Assembly: GCA_037176725.1 (NCBI GenBank)
Contig: JAZBRS010000037.1
Location: 13,100,001 to 13,164,000 of the forward strand
DNA: 64,000 bases
From: Posidonia oceanica
Lineage: Eukaryota > Streptophyta > Magnoliopsida > Alismatales > Posidoniaceae
Direction of reading: 5' to 3'
In this document: positions 46,459-58,760 of the stretch, in pieces
How positions within the stretch are numbered: the first letter of the stretch is position 1
How the letters are laid out: every line of letters starts with the position of its first letter
Made by a program: the position numbers and the translations under genes
Notes under the pieces: generated by a model
The model's database searches: none
Seen by the model: only the letters and a program-made list of their open reading frames with translations
What the model was told of the DNA's origin: nothing

Positions 46459-48881
46459 ATGGCCCAGTACGTCAGTGAGCCTCTCTTCACTTCTGTCACG
46501 GAGGGTGTTTCTGCTTCGGCCCCTCTGGTTGCTCCTTCTGCCCCTCTTGCTCCCCCTCCGACGCCAGGGTTTCCTCCCCTGACGCCTCTAGGATCTCAGT
46601 ATGTCCCGGGACAGTGGCAAGCATCTCTTCCTTCGGATCCAGTCGCCGAGTCTATCTTGATGACCGTTACTCGCGTTTCGGAGACACCATTGTCCCCTCC
46701 TTCCCAGGGATACATCGGCTTTGACATCCCTCCTACCACTGCTGCGACTTTTGCTATAGCGCCTACTCCTCCCGGACAGTCTGTGTCCGTGCATTTGCCT
46801 CTCAATCCTTGCCGGCACTGCACTCCAGTGTTCCTGCTGACGGAACACTTGAAGCTCAATACCAGCACCTGATGGAGCTTGCCTAGAGACTGCAGGGCAT
46901 GGCTCTATCGGTTCGTCCCTCTTGTGCTCCTGTCGCTTCTGAGGTTCCTTTGAGGCCAGTTCCTGCATTTCATGCATCCACCTCCACTCCTCCGCCTCGA
47001 CCATCGTCGCAACTGCTCACAGTTCCGACGATGGGGGCCTGGTTACCGCCTCCTTCTACACAGCACTTAGCACAGTATGCTCCTCTTCCTCCTGGTGGTC
47101 AGTCCTTTGGGCTGGCTGGAGCCCAGTACTCCACTGGCTCGCTGTCCGGCACCCCGCCTGTACAGCAACTGGTGCTCCAGCATCCTACCCCTCCCACAGC
47201 ACAGCATGTCTTCTACCCTCCTCCCTTGCATCAGGCCCAGAACCCTGCATTCATCCCTGCATACACAGTTCCCCAGCATGGATACGTCGGCCATTCCGTT
47301 GCTCCACCAGGCGACGCTATAGTAGATCCGGAGGAGCACTTAGGTGCGACCCATTCGGCGTATGTGCTCACTACCCCTGCCAATCCCTCTCCTGTGGCAG
47401 CAAATCCAGATCCCATTAACAACCGGATGGATGTCTTGGAAAAGGCACTACGACTAATGCAGGGTACTGAGCACCAGACCTACCAATTTCGGGACCTCTA
47501 CTGCTTTCCAGAGGCAGTACTCCCTCCGAAGCTCAAAATCCCAGACTTCGAGAAATACAATGGTAGGGGCTGCCCCGTAGCACACCTGAAGGCGTATTGC
47601 GATGATCTCGCTCAACTTCAGGCTGACGAGAGGTTGCTGATCCGCCTGTTCCAGAAGAGCTTGACCGTGCCGGCACTCAAGTGGTTCACATCGCTTGATA
47701 TGTCAGCCATCAAGACTTGGAACGACCTCAGTCAGGCGTTCCTGGAACAGTACTCCTTCAACCACGATCTAGTCCCAAAGCGGGCGGACTTGATCGCAAT
47801 TAAGCAGAATTCCGACGAGCTGTTCGGGGAGTACGTCGGCCGCTGGCGCGCCCTTGCTTCATAGGTCCGAGATAGACCCTCTGACGAGGAGTCTATTGAG
47901 ATCGTTATCAAAGGGGCACAGCCATCTCTTGGAGCTCTGCTTAGCATCCAACCAGTCACTACTTTTGCAGCACTTATCCGAGGTGGAGCGTGTGTGGAGA
48001 GTTCTTTGTGGAGTGGCAACTTCCCGGCTCTCTCTGCGTTCGCTAAGCAGGCCGCAATCAGCTATAACAGTGCCAACAGCAGTGCCTCCAACAATAACAG
48101 CGGCAACAGCAACAACTGTCCGAAGAAGAAGGACTCGCCGAAAACCGCTATTGCGTTCGTCGACTCTCCTGTTGTGCCTGTTCACTTGCCATCCCGGCCT
48201 ACCCCAGCTCAGATGGTGTATGCTCCTGCACCTAGAAATCCACCCACACCACAGATCACAACCACCGCTAGACCGGTCTACCCTACCGCACCAGTTCAGC
48301 AAGGCTCGTGCTAGAGGCAAAGAAGGCCACCCACTGAGAAGCGGAAATTCGCCCCACTGGTGGAACCGCTCACGGTCATCTTGCCAAAGGTTGCATCGCT
48401 CCTGAAGTTCCCGGAGGTTTGCCCGCCCCCAAATCCTTTGCCGCATTGGTTTAAGGCAAACCTCTTCTACAATTTCCATCGAAGCGTCAGGCATTCGACG
48501 GACAATTGCTACTCCCTACGGAATGCTATTCAGGATCTAATCGAATCAGGAACGATTGTGATTGACATGCACGAGGCATCCACTCAAGCACACACACATG
48601 CATCTGCACATTTAGCTGTTCTCCCTCATTCTGGCATCATCCACCAACCCCTACCGGAGCACACTTATCCGAGAGGGGCAGGAACCTCAGGCATCCACTC
48701 TATCTTCCCTTCTGGGCCTACTACCTCTGTCGTAGACCCTTCTGATCTTATTTCTGATATCTCTGAGCCTTTCCCTATCAATCTCTATCTCGCGGTAGTT
48801 GCCGGCTCCGAGTCGAGAGTTCACACGATCCGACCGCATGCCAGGCTGGAGCGCCCCTTCGCACCTCCTGCTGTGCCTCCT
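46459..48881 (+). pseudogene. gag of element B, broken
   Basis: ATG at 46459 (MAQYVSEP). A Pro/Ser-rich N-terminal half is followed by the retrotransposon gag core: PPKLKIPDFEKYNGRGCPVA, HLKAYCDDLAQL, FQKSLTVPALKWFTSLD, WNDLSQAFLEQYSFN. The Ogre-style C-terminal part has FYNFHRSVRHSTDNC and LRNAIQDLIESGTI. It would form the element's capsid-like particle in the cytoplasm. It is broken by a frameshift near 46800 (frame changes between the N-terminal part and LAQRLQ-like coiled coil) and TAG codons at 46884, 47862, 48312 and 48882. The contexts (for example RALAS-stop-VRD) fit CAG to TAG changes. Confidence 0.85.
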
Positions 48882-48884
48882 TAG

Positions 48885-50192
48885 GCTCAATCCCCTGTAC
48901 ACCTCCTAGCTAGAACCCAGCCTAGATCCCCTGTCCACCTTTTAGGGCAACCTCAGCTAGAATCCCCCATACATCTTCTAGGCAGACCTCAGTCAGCCCC
49001 TACCTTCTCACCCCAACAACCTTACCATTTAGATAGACCTCAATACCCAGTAGGTCCCCCTATAACCCCTCCTGTGCTCGCAGCACGTGCTCTAGTGGTT
49101 ATTGATTTAACCCTGGACACCCATCGCGTCCCTTACAGCTACGCCACAGAAATGTGCACGAAAGTAACACGATCGGGGAGGGTCTACAGGCCTCCAGCAC
49201 CAGCCATTAGGTCAAATCACCCTGATCCTGCTATGCCCCCACCCTCTAACCAACCCATAGTAGACCCAGCCATAAACCAACCTGTAGCAAGCCAAATCCT
49301 TGCCCAACCTGTAGCGGCCCAATCTCCTGCCACTACCCCTTTCGAGCTTGCCAAAACAACCCCTCTTGCTGCCAAGAAAAACCAACCCAAAGCAGACATA
49401 ACCTCCCAACTTAAGAAGGTCAAAGCCGACATTTCCATTTGGGACCTAATCCACACCTTTGCAGAACACCGTGAGGCTTTTCTTCACGTGTTCCAAGCTG
49501 CCCGTGTGTCCCAATCTAATGAGCCTTCAGCCTTGGAGAGCATGGTAGGGATGATTGCGGAGCCCCAGGTCATCTCTTTTACAAGTGATGAGCTGCCTCT
49601 GGCGGGGATTAATCACAATCAACCCCTGTTCATCACGGTTCAGTTCAAAAACTTTCGCATTCCCCTATCACTGGTTGATAACGGGTCAGGCCTTAACGTC
49701 TGTCCCTTGCGTACTGCAACCAAGCTCGGATTCAAAGCCGAGGACATCACGCCAGCCGTAAAGGGAATGACAGCTTTTGACAACACCCACCATGACGCTC
49801 TAGGGATCCTGATTATTCCTCTTGCCATTGGCCCGGTTGTTTTCGATGTAGAATTCTATGTCGTCGACTTGAAGCCGAACTTCAATCTCTTGCTTGGGCG
49901 CCCTTGGCTCTACAAGCATCAGGTCCTTCCCTCGACCCTCCATCGAATGATAAAGTACCGTCGCGGCGATGATGTCATTGTCGTCATGGCGGAGAACTTT
50001 GAGAAGGAGCGGATCGAGGCAGTCTCCCCCGTCTCTTCACAAGCTATCCCGTTTGATCGTGAGACTTCCGAAGCCTTGTATCACGTTAACCGGTGCGAGC
50101 CAGTTAACTTCATTCCTGATCTTGAACGCGCCAACTCCTTGGTCGTTTACAACAACCCCTTTCGAATGGTCGAGAATGTATGTCACAGGTGA
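48885..50192 (+). pseudogene. Protease region of element B
   Basis: Continuous with gag in the same frame. Pro-rich spacer with repeated SPVHLL-like words, then VVIDLTLDTHRVPYSY, another spacer, then an aspartic protease: active-site VDNGSGLNVCPL (about 49674-49709), and the downstream FNLLLGRPWLYKHQVLPSTL. The region ends NPFRMVENVCHR-stop (TGA at 50190-50192, where element A has TGG). A retropepsin cleaves the gag-pol polyprotein. The domain itself is uninterrupted here. Confidence 0.8.
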
Positions 50193-52586
50193 GGTTACAT
50201 AAAGGGTACACCGCTCGGGCGTCACTGCCAGGGGATCGCAGAGTCGATCGTAGCGGTGGAGCGGAGGAAATACGAAGGCCTCGGTTATGTGCCCAAGCCC
50301 AGCAAGATCACTGCTTTCAAATGAAGGATCAGGAACCTGCCATCCCCAAAGACCTCACTAACTTCACCAGTGCAGGAGTTCTGGGATCAACTGATGATGA
50401 AGTCGCGGTGCCGACGGAAGATTGGGTCTGTGTTGAGGACTACTACTCGGATGAGGAGTAGTCTGGCACAACAGAGGCAGTCCCAATTGGCAGTAAGGTT
50501 CAGATCAGCACGGAAGCACCCTGGTCAGTTTGTTTGGCTCTTCCTTCATCAGATACAGCAGACAAATCAGCAGACTCTGTGGCAGAACTGACAAGCTCTA
50601 ACATTCCTGCAGCCACATCCACATTACAAGTACAGGCAGCAGCAGCAGCTCAGAAGTCAGAGACACTCCTTCTGGCACAATCTGGCAAGCTACCTGCGGT
50701 CGCAATCGCATCAGTACCGCTGTCACTCTCTCTGGAGGGACAGTCAGACAACTCAATCAGCAGCGCGACTCGTCCCGCTTCAGCAGCTGCATCACCGAGA
50801 ATGCAGCCAGCGCAGTCAGCTTCACATCCTCCTGCCGCAGAACAGCAACTCTCATGGCAGGACCCCGTGGCGTCAGAGGCCGCACTCTCACCGTCACAAC
50901 CAGTTGCAGTGGACCAATTGAGCATCATAGTCTCCCGGCCCTTGAGCCCTCAGAAGAGCACCTCTGCTTGCCCTCTAACTGCAACGGTGACCCTGGCAGC
51001 ATACTCGTCTGTGGCCCCGCTGACCAGTCTATTTGGATCTCCCATGCCGAAGCTGCCGCTATCAGGCACGCCCGTGAGCCAGACCATGCAAATACCAAGG
51101 GCAGCGATCCATCTTGCAGTCGGGCCAGTGCCGCAGGCCCCCGGCACCTACTACGTCGACTCACCCTCGAATGAGGAGGAAGGAGTGGCGATAGAAGCCC
51201 AGGTCGATTCATGGATGTCCGACTTAGAGCTACTTTATCAAGAACAGCTCAAGTCGATAGCAGAAGACCTGGCAGAGCACCAAGCCACAGAAAGGAAAGG
51301 GAAAGCCATGGCTACGGACCCTCCCCTGCGAGAAGACCATGCCTCTATCATGGTCCTGGAAGAAGATTCAGCAATACCGGACACCCCTAGACCAGATGGG
51401 CTCATTACCCTCCAACCAGAAGGCGGGTCTAGGTGGTTTGTGCAACACATGCCTCACTTAGGCAGTGTAGCAAGTGGCAGTACCCAGATCAGTCGCCAAT
51501 CCAGCATAGCCTCCACGAGCACACCAGAAGACTCAAAGGAGAAAGCACTAATAGTCCAAGCAGCAGCAGTAATAAAGCAGAAAGCAGAATCAGTAACAGA
51601 GTTATCAGCAGCCTCAGTAGCAAGGCCATCAGCAGTATCAGTGGCAGAATCAGCAAGGCCCTCAGCAGTATCAGCAGAGCACTCAGCAGAACCAGTCAGG
51701 CCAGAGCAGACAGTAGAAATGGCCGAGACGGAGGTCGCGTACCGAGGCTACAAGAATACTCGAGTAAGCGTGACCATCCTGAAGCGTCACCAGGGCCAAG
51801 CAGCGGAACATATACACTCTTTCGACATCACAAATCCTTCTTTTGAGAAAGAGATCCTCTCGGAACTTATTGCTTATGGAGAGGAGGATGATACGGGCGA
51901 GGACGAGACTAACGAACCATTGCCCGAGTTCTGGCCCTATGACGACGACCTAGAAGGCCTTAACCTCCATGTTGAAGAAGAAACAGAGGCTGTCAATATC
52001 GGCATAGCTAAGGAAGTCAGAGAAGTTCGCATCTATGCCTAGCTATCCCCCCAGGCTCGAGCAGAGTTCATCGCATTCCTGAAAGAATATGCAGATGTCT
52101 TCGCCTGGAGTTATGAAGATATGGTTGGCCTTGACATAGAGATAGTGGTGCACAATCTATCCCTGGACCCAGATGCCAAGCCAGTAAAGCAGAAGCTGAG
52201 AAGATGGCGATCACAGTGGCTGCTTATGATCAAAGAAGAGATCATGAAACAGCACAGAGTCAATTTCCTCAAGGTCATCCTTTATCCTGAGTGGCTGGCA
52301 AATATTGTACCTGTGCCCAAGAAAGACGGCTGCGTCCGGATCTGCATCGACTATAGGGACCTGAACAAGGCGAGTCCCAAGGGCGACTTCCCATTGCCTC
52401 ACATTGACGTCCTAGTCGACAATACAGCGGGCCACAAGATGCTCTCCTTCATGGACGGCTTTTCTGGATATAATCAGATCAAAATGGCAGAAGAAGACAT
52501 GGAAAAGACTTCATTCATCACTCCTTGGGGAGTCTTCTGCTACCAAGTCATGCCGTTCAGGCTGAAGAATGCTGGCACAACCTATC
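50193..52586 (+). pseudogene. Linker and N-terminal RT of element B, truncated by element C
   Basis: GYIKGTPLGRH continues the protease frame, then a frameshift near 50320 moves to another frame (KDQEPAIPKDLTNF), aligned with element A. The linker has the acidic EDWVCVEDYYSDEE, a Ser/Ala-rich low-complexity stretch (about 51540-51700) and EVAYRGYKNTRVSVTILKRH. RT starts near 52120 with VHNLSLDPDAKPVKQKLRRW and keeps VPVPKKDGCVRICIDYRDL, FSGYNQIKM and GVFCYQVMPF; it stops before YVDD. Additional stops lie at 50459 and 52040. Confidence 0.85.
52582..52586. other. Candidate target-site duplication left of element C (CTATC)
   Basis: Five bases of element B's RT gene directly before the TGTAGCG terminus of LTR C. 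The second copy, followed by AG and the rest of the RT gene, should occur after C's 5' LTR outside the window. Confidence 0.45.
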
Positions 52587-53254
52587 TGTAGCGATCCTGA
52601 TCGGAATCAGGCTCGCTATTTAGCGGCAATTGGATCCGAGGAAGAGGCTCGACTCGAAAACACTTGAAATCGAGGAGAAAAGAGAAAGATAAGACAAATC
52701 AGAGTCGCCACCATGTCTATTAACGGGAGACAAGGAAAACCGGGGGAAATGCTTGAATTAACACGCAAAACCAAGCAAGAAATGCAAAGCAAAGCAATGC
52801 AAAGGAAACAAATGCAAATGCATGCAAAAGAGACGACTCTAGCCTAGGATAAGGGCAGTATGGTCATTGCGGGCCAAAAGATAGGGCAAGGACTCCTGTT
52901 ACGTGCGGGGAAGGTGTTAGGCACCCCCGACACGCCCGAGAATCGGTCTTTCTAGGCTTACGCTCGCATACGCAGGGAAATGCAGGATTGAATGCCTATG
53001 TGCCTATGAATGCCTAAATGAATGCTCAAGGTGTGCTCTAAGTGGGAAGAGGCAAAGCAGGGAAAGTAAACGTGCTTTCTAAATGCTCAGCTACGCTGTC
53101 TGTGTTCCGAACCAGGCGAAACCTAGCTCGTGAGAACTCCAGACAGTAAGCATCACAGCCCTATATGCAAATGCAGGCGAAAAAGCAAAACAACGGTAAA
53201 ACCATGCAATGCAATCGACATGCAAGAGAAAACGGCGTAAAGCACGCAAAACGA

Positions 53255-53480
53255 GGCAAAAAAACAAGAAAGCGCGCAAAATGGTGCAAAAAGACAAGGT
53301 CGGCAGGCGAAACGGGCGAGAAAGCAAGGCGGCACGCAAATCGGTGTAAAAGACGGTGACGGACATGCAAAACTGTGCCAAAAACAGGGCGAGCGCGCAA
53401 AACGACGCGAAAGACAAAGCAGGCATGCAAAACGGTGCCAAAACGAGAACGGGCACGCAAAACGGTGCCAAAAGCTGCGA
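53255..53480 (-). repeat. 30-bp tandem repeat in LTR C (about 7 diverged copies)
   Basis: Plus-strand words such as GCACGCAAAACGGTGCCAAA recur at about 30 bp, more degenerate than in LTR A or B. Confidence 0.7.
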
Positions 53481-53936
53481 GATAAAACCTCGGAAAACTG
53501 TGCGAATGCAAATGCAAGGAAAAGATTAGAAGCAGAAAAAGGAGAAGTAGAACAGCGCATGTGTGAGAACAGGCGCTGTTCAGGGCCACACAGAGTAGGT
53601 GTGAAGACCTACAAAGGGGAGGGTGAGCAAACGGGGGGATTACCACCTCTTTTGCGACCATTTCCCACTAAACCGTTCCACGGTGTGTCTCGCATGCTGC
53701 CCAAAGCTCACGATGCGATCGGATCGTGGAAAAGGGGGAAGAAAGTCACATTAAGTGGTAAATCCAGGGAAAACTCAACACAAAACACATAGGGAAACGC
53801 GAAATGGAAATCTGAGCTGATAGACAAGAAGAGGAGGCCCTATTCTACATGCTCAAAGAAACAGAAATCGAAAACGAGGAAAACTATGCAAATGGCATGC
53901 AAATGAATGCAATGCAAGGGTTCAGGAAGACATACC

Positions 53937-54149
53937 TGGAAATCCTGGAGCCTGATCTGAGATCTGCTTGATCCATGCTGAAGAGCGCTTCGCTGCGGTC
54001 GCCTGGGCAGCTTGCTTGAGAAGATCCAACGGCCGGATCGGAAGATATCACAGCTTCAAGGCAGGAAGGCCAGAACAGGGGAGAAGAGCAGATCTAGGTG
54101 TTCAGGAGGTCCTAGGGGTGTGCAAAAGGACCTCCCAGGTGAGGGGGAG
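53937..54149 (-). other. Exon-2-like block of LTR C with donor CAG/GTATGT
   Basis: 213 bp on the minus strand between acceptor-like CACCTTTAG and donor-like TTCCAG/GTATGT (GT at 53936-53935). It is homologous to 43222-43436 and 20288-20503. Confidence 0.48.
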
Positions 54150-55509
54150 CTAAAGGTGCTTAGTGTGTGCAAAAGGATGCTAAAATGCAAGGCTAAATGA
54201 ATGCAGAATGCATGCACAAGCAAGAAGAAACAAGGGGAACAAACTTGGAAAAGACAGGAGTTCAAAAGCATTTTTGAAAAAGCAAAGGGGCTAAAATGCA
54301 AATTTTCACAAAAGATGGGGTCCACAGAGGAGGGTTTTGAAAACAGGAGAGGGCAGAGGGTTATTTTGCAAAAGACTGGGCTCAGAAAGCTAATTTGAAA
54401 AGAGGGTATGCATTGGAAGAAGTTTTGAAAACAAAAGGAAATCAGAATGCAATTTTGGAAAAACTAGGGTCAAAAATGCAAATTTTCCAGAAAACAGGGT
54501 TTTGGGGAGTCTGGGAATGCAAGTGGAGGGTCTACATGCAATTTTGTAAGCATAGGAGCTAAGATGCAACTTTAGGGGCAAAACAGTCTTTTTACATGGT
54601 TTTTAAAGGATGCAAGGACCTATGTGTGATTTTTGAATCATGCAGGGGTCAAATATGCAATTTTGTACGGTAAACATGCTCTGAAAACACTGAAAAGGAC
54701 TGATGTGTAATTTCTGAAAAAAACAGGGGCCAAAATGCAATGCAGTAAGCAAAAATGCATGCAAATGGTTACTGTCCATTTAAAATGGACCTAAATGCAA
54801 ATGTGCAAAAACCGGAGGCAAAATATGCAATGCAGTATGCAAAAATTAAAAATAAAACCTAAGTTTCTACAATGCATGGACCTATATACAAAATCAGAAA
54901 CATGCAGGGATGCAGAATGCAATTTCATATGGTAAACTATATGCAATTAAATGAACTGATTTAGGGCAGGACTTACATGCAAAAATAAAAAACAGAAGGG
55001 CTAAAATGCAAAAAGTTACAACAGCACAGCACAGTAAAAGGACTGGAAAGAAAATACTGAAAAGCATGAATAAAAGCTGCAATTTGGCATGGTTTTTAAT
55101 TAAAAACTAAGCATATTAAATGGACAGAGGACTGAAACGCAAAAATTAAAAAACTTAAGGCAAACATGCAATATCTGCACAAAAATCTTATAACTAAGAA
55201 AATAAATGCACAGTGATTTGCCAGCGGTGGCTGGCACTGTAGCAGTGAGCCACCGGCGCTCACCACCGCCGACACAGGGGGCTTGGGGAGGCGCGAGACG
55301 GCAAAGGACGTAGCCGGCGACCGTGCGGAGCTCTGGGAATCGTCGGGAGTCCGTTCTGCTGGGCGGAGCATCCGGAGATCAGGGGACCGGCGCCGGAGAA
55401 GACGGGAAGACCGGTGAGCTGCAGGAGCGTCTGGAGGGCTTGGAAGCTGACTCTGATCGGCGGGGAAGCAGCAGGAGGAGGAGAGAGAGCGGGGAAGGTA
55501 AGAAAATAC
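54150..55509 (-). other. Intron-1-like stretch of LTR C with TGCAATTTT phrases
   Basis: About 1.36 kb, AT-rich, with the same irregular phrases (AAAATGCAATTTTG, GGACCTA) as the other LTRs, between donor-like CACAG/GTATTTT and acceptor-like CTTTAG. No coding sequence is supported. Confidence 0.45.
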
Positions 55510-56317
55510 CTGTGGTAGCGCCTGGAGCGTCCTCCCGACCTCAGCAGTATCGGGGCTGGCCGGCGAAGTTCGTGCGGTTGCAGCGGCGACTGTCGGGCGC
55601 TCGCGGAGGTTGGGGCTGGCTCAGAGTAAGCTTCCGGTGCTTCCCAGACGTCCGGACGCGAGCTCCGAAGCTCGGGCAGCGATTTGGCACTTTTTGGGTT
55701 CAGCAGAGTGACCGGAGGTGGGGGGAAGTGTTGCTGCTCGTCAGGCTGGATGGGACCCTCCGGGGGATTGCTGGAGGTCCAGGGAACGGTTCTGGATTGT
55801 TGGATTGGGCTTCTGGAGAGCGTGGAGAAGATTTGGAGGTTGGGTCGGTTTCTGATCAGTGGAGAAGGCAAGTGTTTGTTGTGTTGTTCTCGGCCTGTGG
55901 TGAGGGAGAGGGCTGGAGGTCTGGTGCTCTGGAAAGGTGGATGTCAGGCGAGTAACTTAGGAAGATTTGGGGAGAAATGGAGTTCAGTGGTGGTGGGAAT
56001 TCCGAAATGGGTTGGAGTTGACTTCTGTTGGTGCTCTGCGGTGGATTCAGGTGAACTGGGGTGGTTCTGAGGGGTGGAATGGTCGGGAAATGGCGGGAGG
56101 GGATTGCTGGTTTCCTGGGTGAACTTGGGGGATCAAAATGGAAGGGAATTCGAGGCTGGAACGGGCTGGTTTCAGAGGAGAAAGAAGGGGAAGTTCTACT
56201 GAAAATTAGAGGGAGAAGAAAGGGGGGTTTGCTTGGGAAATCTCTGGATTTCTCAGCTCTCTCTCTCGGACGGCAAAAAAAGGCAATGAAGGGGGTCGAA
56301 TGGCTGGCTTTTATCAG
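55510..56317 (-). promoter_or_regulatory. TATA-like box and exon-1-like leader of LTR C
   Basis: Minus strand CTGATAAAAGCC at about 56306-56317 is followed by about 800 bp of GC-rich leader-like sequence ending at CCACAG/GTATTTT. Its Pro/Ser-rich open frames differ from those in the other LTRs, so a protein is not supported. Confidence 0.42.
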
Positions 56318-58195
56318 GAGGAGGCTGGCTGCTGGCGCGCTGGGAATTTTTGAATTCAACCGGCGACCACTGTAGCAGACAAGAGATGGGCGTCGGCGAG
56401 GCGACCGACATTCAATGCCTCCGGAAAAGATGCTGAGAGAAGAGAGGAGCGGCGAGCTGCTGTTGCTGATCTGATGGAGGCTTCAAATTCGAACGATGGA
56501 GGGAGGGCTGTAGTAGCTGTTCGCGGGAGAAAGTTGCAGAAAATCTGCAGAAGGAAAAGGAGGAAGAAGGAGGGGCGTGGGCTGGACTGCTGCGGGCCGA
56601 GAAAAAGGAGAAAAAATAAAGGAAAAAAGGAAAATGGGCCGACGGGCCCAGTAAGGAAAGGAAAGAAAGAAAAAGAGAAGTAAGAAAGAAGAGAGGGTAG
56701 AATGGGGAAATAAAATTAGTAAAAATGAACTAAAAATAAATAAAAATACTAGAAAGGTTGTGATGTAAATTAGGGTTTTAATTAAAAATTTTTAATGACC
56801 ATTTTGGGTTGATTAATGCGTTTTGGGCTTGATTAGGGTTTTAGCGTTTTGGTTTTGCTTTTAATTGGTTTTCACTTGATTAAATGTTTGTTAAGCCTTG
56901 TCTTAAATTGTTTTAAAAATTGTGTTTCTCTTGTTAGATACTCAGGACATTGATTAGGATTTTTTAGGATTTATTTTCGTATTAATCAGGATTGGTTTTA
57001 GGCTTTTAAATCTTAGTCTTCTTAGGGTTTTTTCCTTCTTAAGTCTTTTAAATTATGCTTTGGTTTTTATTTGTTGATTTTTCTTGAAGTTTTTTAGTTA
57101 GATTTTCTAGTTTGATGGGGTGTTTTTAAGTCTTTTAGATGTGTTTTTCTTTTCCTTTTAATTAAGCTTTTAATTTGTTTTTTCCTAGGTTTGTTAGGTT
57201 AAGTCTCTTTGTTTCTTTAATTACTTGTTTTAGTGTTTGTTTTTTAATTCTTCTTTTTAGGGTTTGTTTTTTAATTCTTTTGATGGGGTTTTTACTTTTG
57301 GTAGGTTTTGGTTTTATTTTAGTTTTTTCCTTGATTTTTCAGTGTTTTCTTTAGATTTGTTTTGCATTTTTTAGCTTACATGCTTGGTTTTCCTTTTAGT
57401 TTGATTTAGTTAAGTTTAGGTTTTTAATTGCTTGTTTAATGTTTTTTAATTGTTTTTCTTAGGGTTCTGATTTGTTTCTTTTATATTTTGGGGTTTTACA
57501 GATTTTTAGGGGTTTTTATGGATTTTTGCAAGAGAGGGCAAAGGAAAAGAGAAGGAAGAAGGAAAAGGGAAAAAGAGGGAAATAAAAGGAAAAGAGATAG
57601 GTTGGAGAGAAATGATTTTTTGAAAATTAGGAAAAGTGTTAAAAATAAAGTAAAAATAGGAATAAGATAGAGGAGGGATAGAAGTACAAAGGGGGCCCAC
57701 AGCCAGGCCAGAAAAGGAGCAAGAAGGGGATGAAAAGAGAGATGATAATCAGGAGAGAGAGAGGAGAGAGAAAATGATAATCCCGGAGAGAGAAAAGGAT
57801 AATTTGGATGAAAGGAGGTCTTAAGGGTCTTGGAATGGGATGAAAATTGGTGAGTGGGTAGTCTAGGGTTTGAGGTGTTGGTCCTGAAGTTTTGGTTTGA
57901 TTCTAAGAAGGTTTTGGAGGGGTTTCAAGGTGTAGAAAAAGGGGAGTTTTGCCTAGGTTTTCTAGGGTTTTTGGGGATGGTCTAGGTTTGGAAATTTCTG
58001 GGTTCTTGGGTAGGCTTGTTAAGTGAGTGTTGGTGGGTTTTCCTATGGGTTTTGGTTAGGTTTTGAGCTTGGGAAGAGGGGTAAAGGCTTAGGTCAAGAT
58101 GGGCTGATTTTGGAGGGTAAAGAAGAGGATTAGGGTTTGGTTTTGGGTTTGAGTCCAGCAATCGCCAGGAGAGCTCCAAGGATCCAAGCCTGCCA
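56318..58195 (-). other. U3 of LTR C: low-complexity, no gene seen
   Basis: Purine-rich 56550-56700, T-rich 56760-57500, purine-rich 57520-57800, then the conserved LTR start. Same zones and lengths as U3 of LTR A and B. Confidence 0.6.
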
Positions 58196-58279
58196 AGATG
58201 GGGTGTCAACGGATGCCCCTCCCTGAGCAAGGTCAAGCGGAGCGAGGCCGCTGCTCAGGGTTGACAAGACACCCCATCT
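58196..58279 (-). promoter_or_regulatory. Nested inverted repeat around the LTR C / polypurine-tract junction
   Basis: AGATGGGGTGTC (58196-58207) pairs perfectly with GACACCCCATCT (58268-58279). Inside it CCCTGAGCA pairs with TGCTCAGGG and AGCGG with CCGCT. The polypurine tract AGGGAGGGGCATC (minus strand, 58212-58224) lies inside the outer stem. The stem is longer than in element A, since A has changed AGATGGGG to AAATGGGG on one arm only. Confidence 0.65.
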
Positions 58280-58760
58280 GACCGGCGGGAGCAGCGGGTT
58301 GCTATGGGCGTGAGCTACTTATTCGGCGGATGCACCGAAGATCGTAGCCCGTTGCCGCAATGCAAGATGCTAGGTGCAGATGGATGCTGTGTGGTGCGAT
58401 GCATGCTGATGCAAATGCAATGCAAGAAGTTAGCATAAAAGTTAGTGCAGCTAGAATGGATGCTGATGCTGTGCAAGTGATGGTGATGATGTTAAAGTAA
58501 TATGCAGTGCTAGCTGAGAAAGTGCTAAGATGATGCATGAGGAATGATAAAAAGGCGCGATGTGGCGCGTGGATCTGGCAGGGAGGCCAGACTTGCGCGA
58601 CAAAGCGGGGAAAAGCAGGGTGCAGCTTGTCCCCGCCAAGGGAGCAAGCTAGCAGAAAAGAAAAAAAAAGGATGCAAGGGGAGAGAGGCCAACTCTCCTA
58701 CCGCAAAAAAAGGGGTTTGCGTGACTTTGCCTTCCTGGGACAAGGTCACGCCAAAAAAGG
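58280..58760 (-). other. 3' UTR segment between polypurine hairpin and arrays (C)
   Basis: Collinear with 24724-25189 of element A (ATTCGGCGGATGCACCG, TGCAATG-rich part, then a palindrome with arms GCTTGTCCC and GGGAGCAAGC at about 58625-58648). No gene is seen. Confidence 0.55.

Larger units (their letters stand above)
39141..52586 (+). mobile_element. Element B (Tat/Ogre-type), 5' LTR to RT, cut by element C
   Basis: LTR, PBS, gag, protease, linker and RT occur in normal order on the plus strand. At 52586, between the Tyr and Gln codons of the conserved GTTYQ of RT, element C's LTR begins. The rest of RT, RNase H, integrase, any extra ORF and the 3' LTR of B must lie beyond element C. Confidence 0.9.
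52587..58211 (-). mobile_element. 3' LTR of element C, 5625 bp
   Basis: Reverse orientation. The inner border at 58211 abuts the polypurine tract, so it is a 3' LTR of a minus-strand element. The outer terminus is the usual ...CTACA. The inner terminus reads CGTTGACACC instead of TGTTGACACC, one changed terminal base. Parts on the minus strand: U3 to about 56317, TATA-like TGATAAAAGCC, exon-like leader to 55510, intron-like 55509-54150, exon-2-like 54149-53937, 30-bp repeats 53480-53255, conserved U5 52945-52855. It is collinear with LTRs A and B but clearly diverged from both. Confidence 0.9.
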
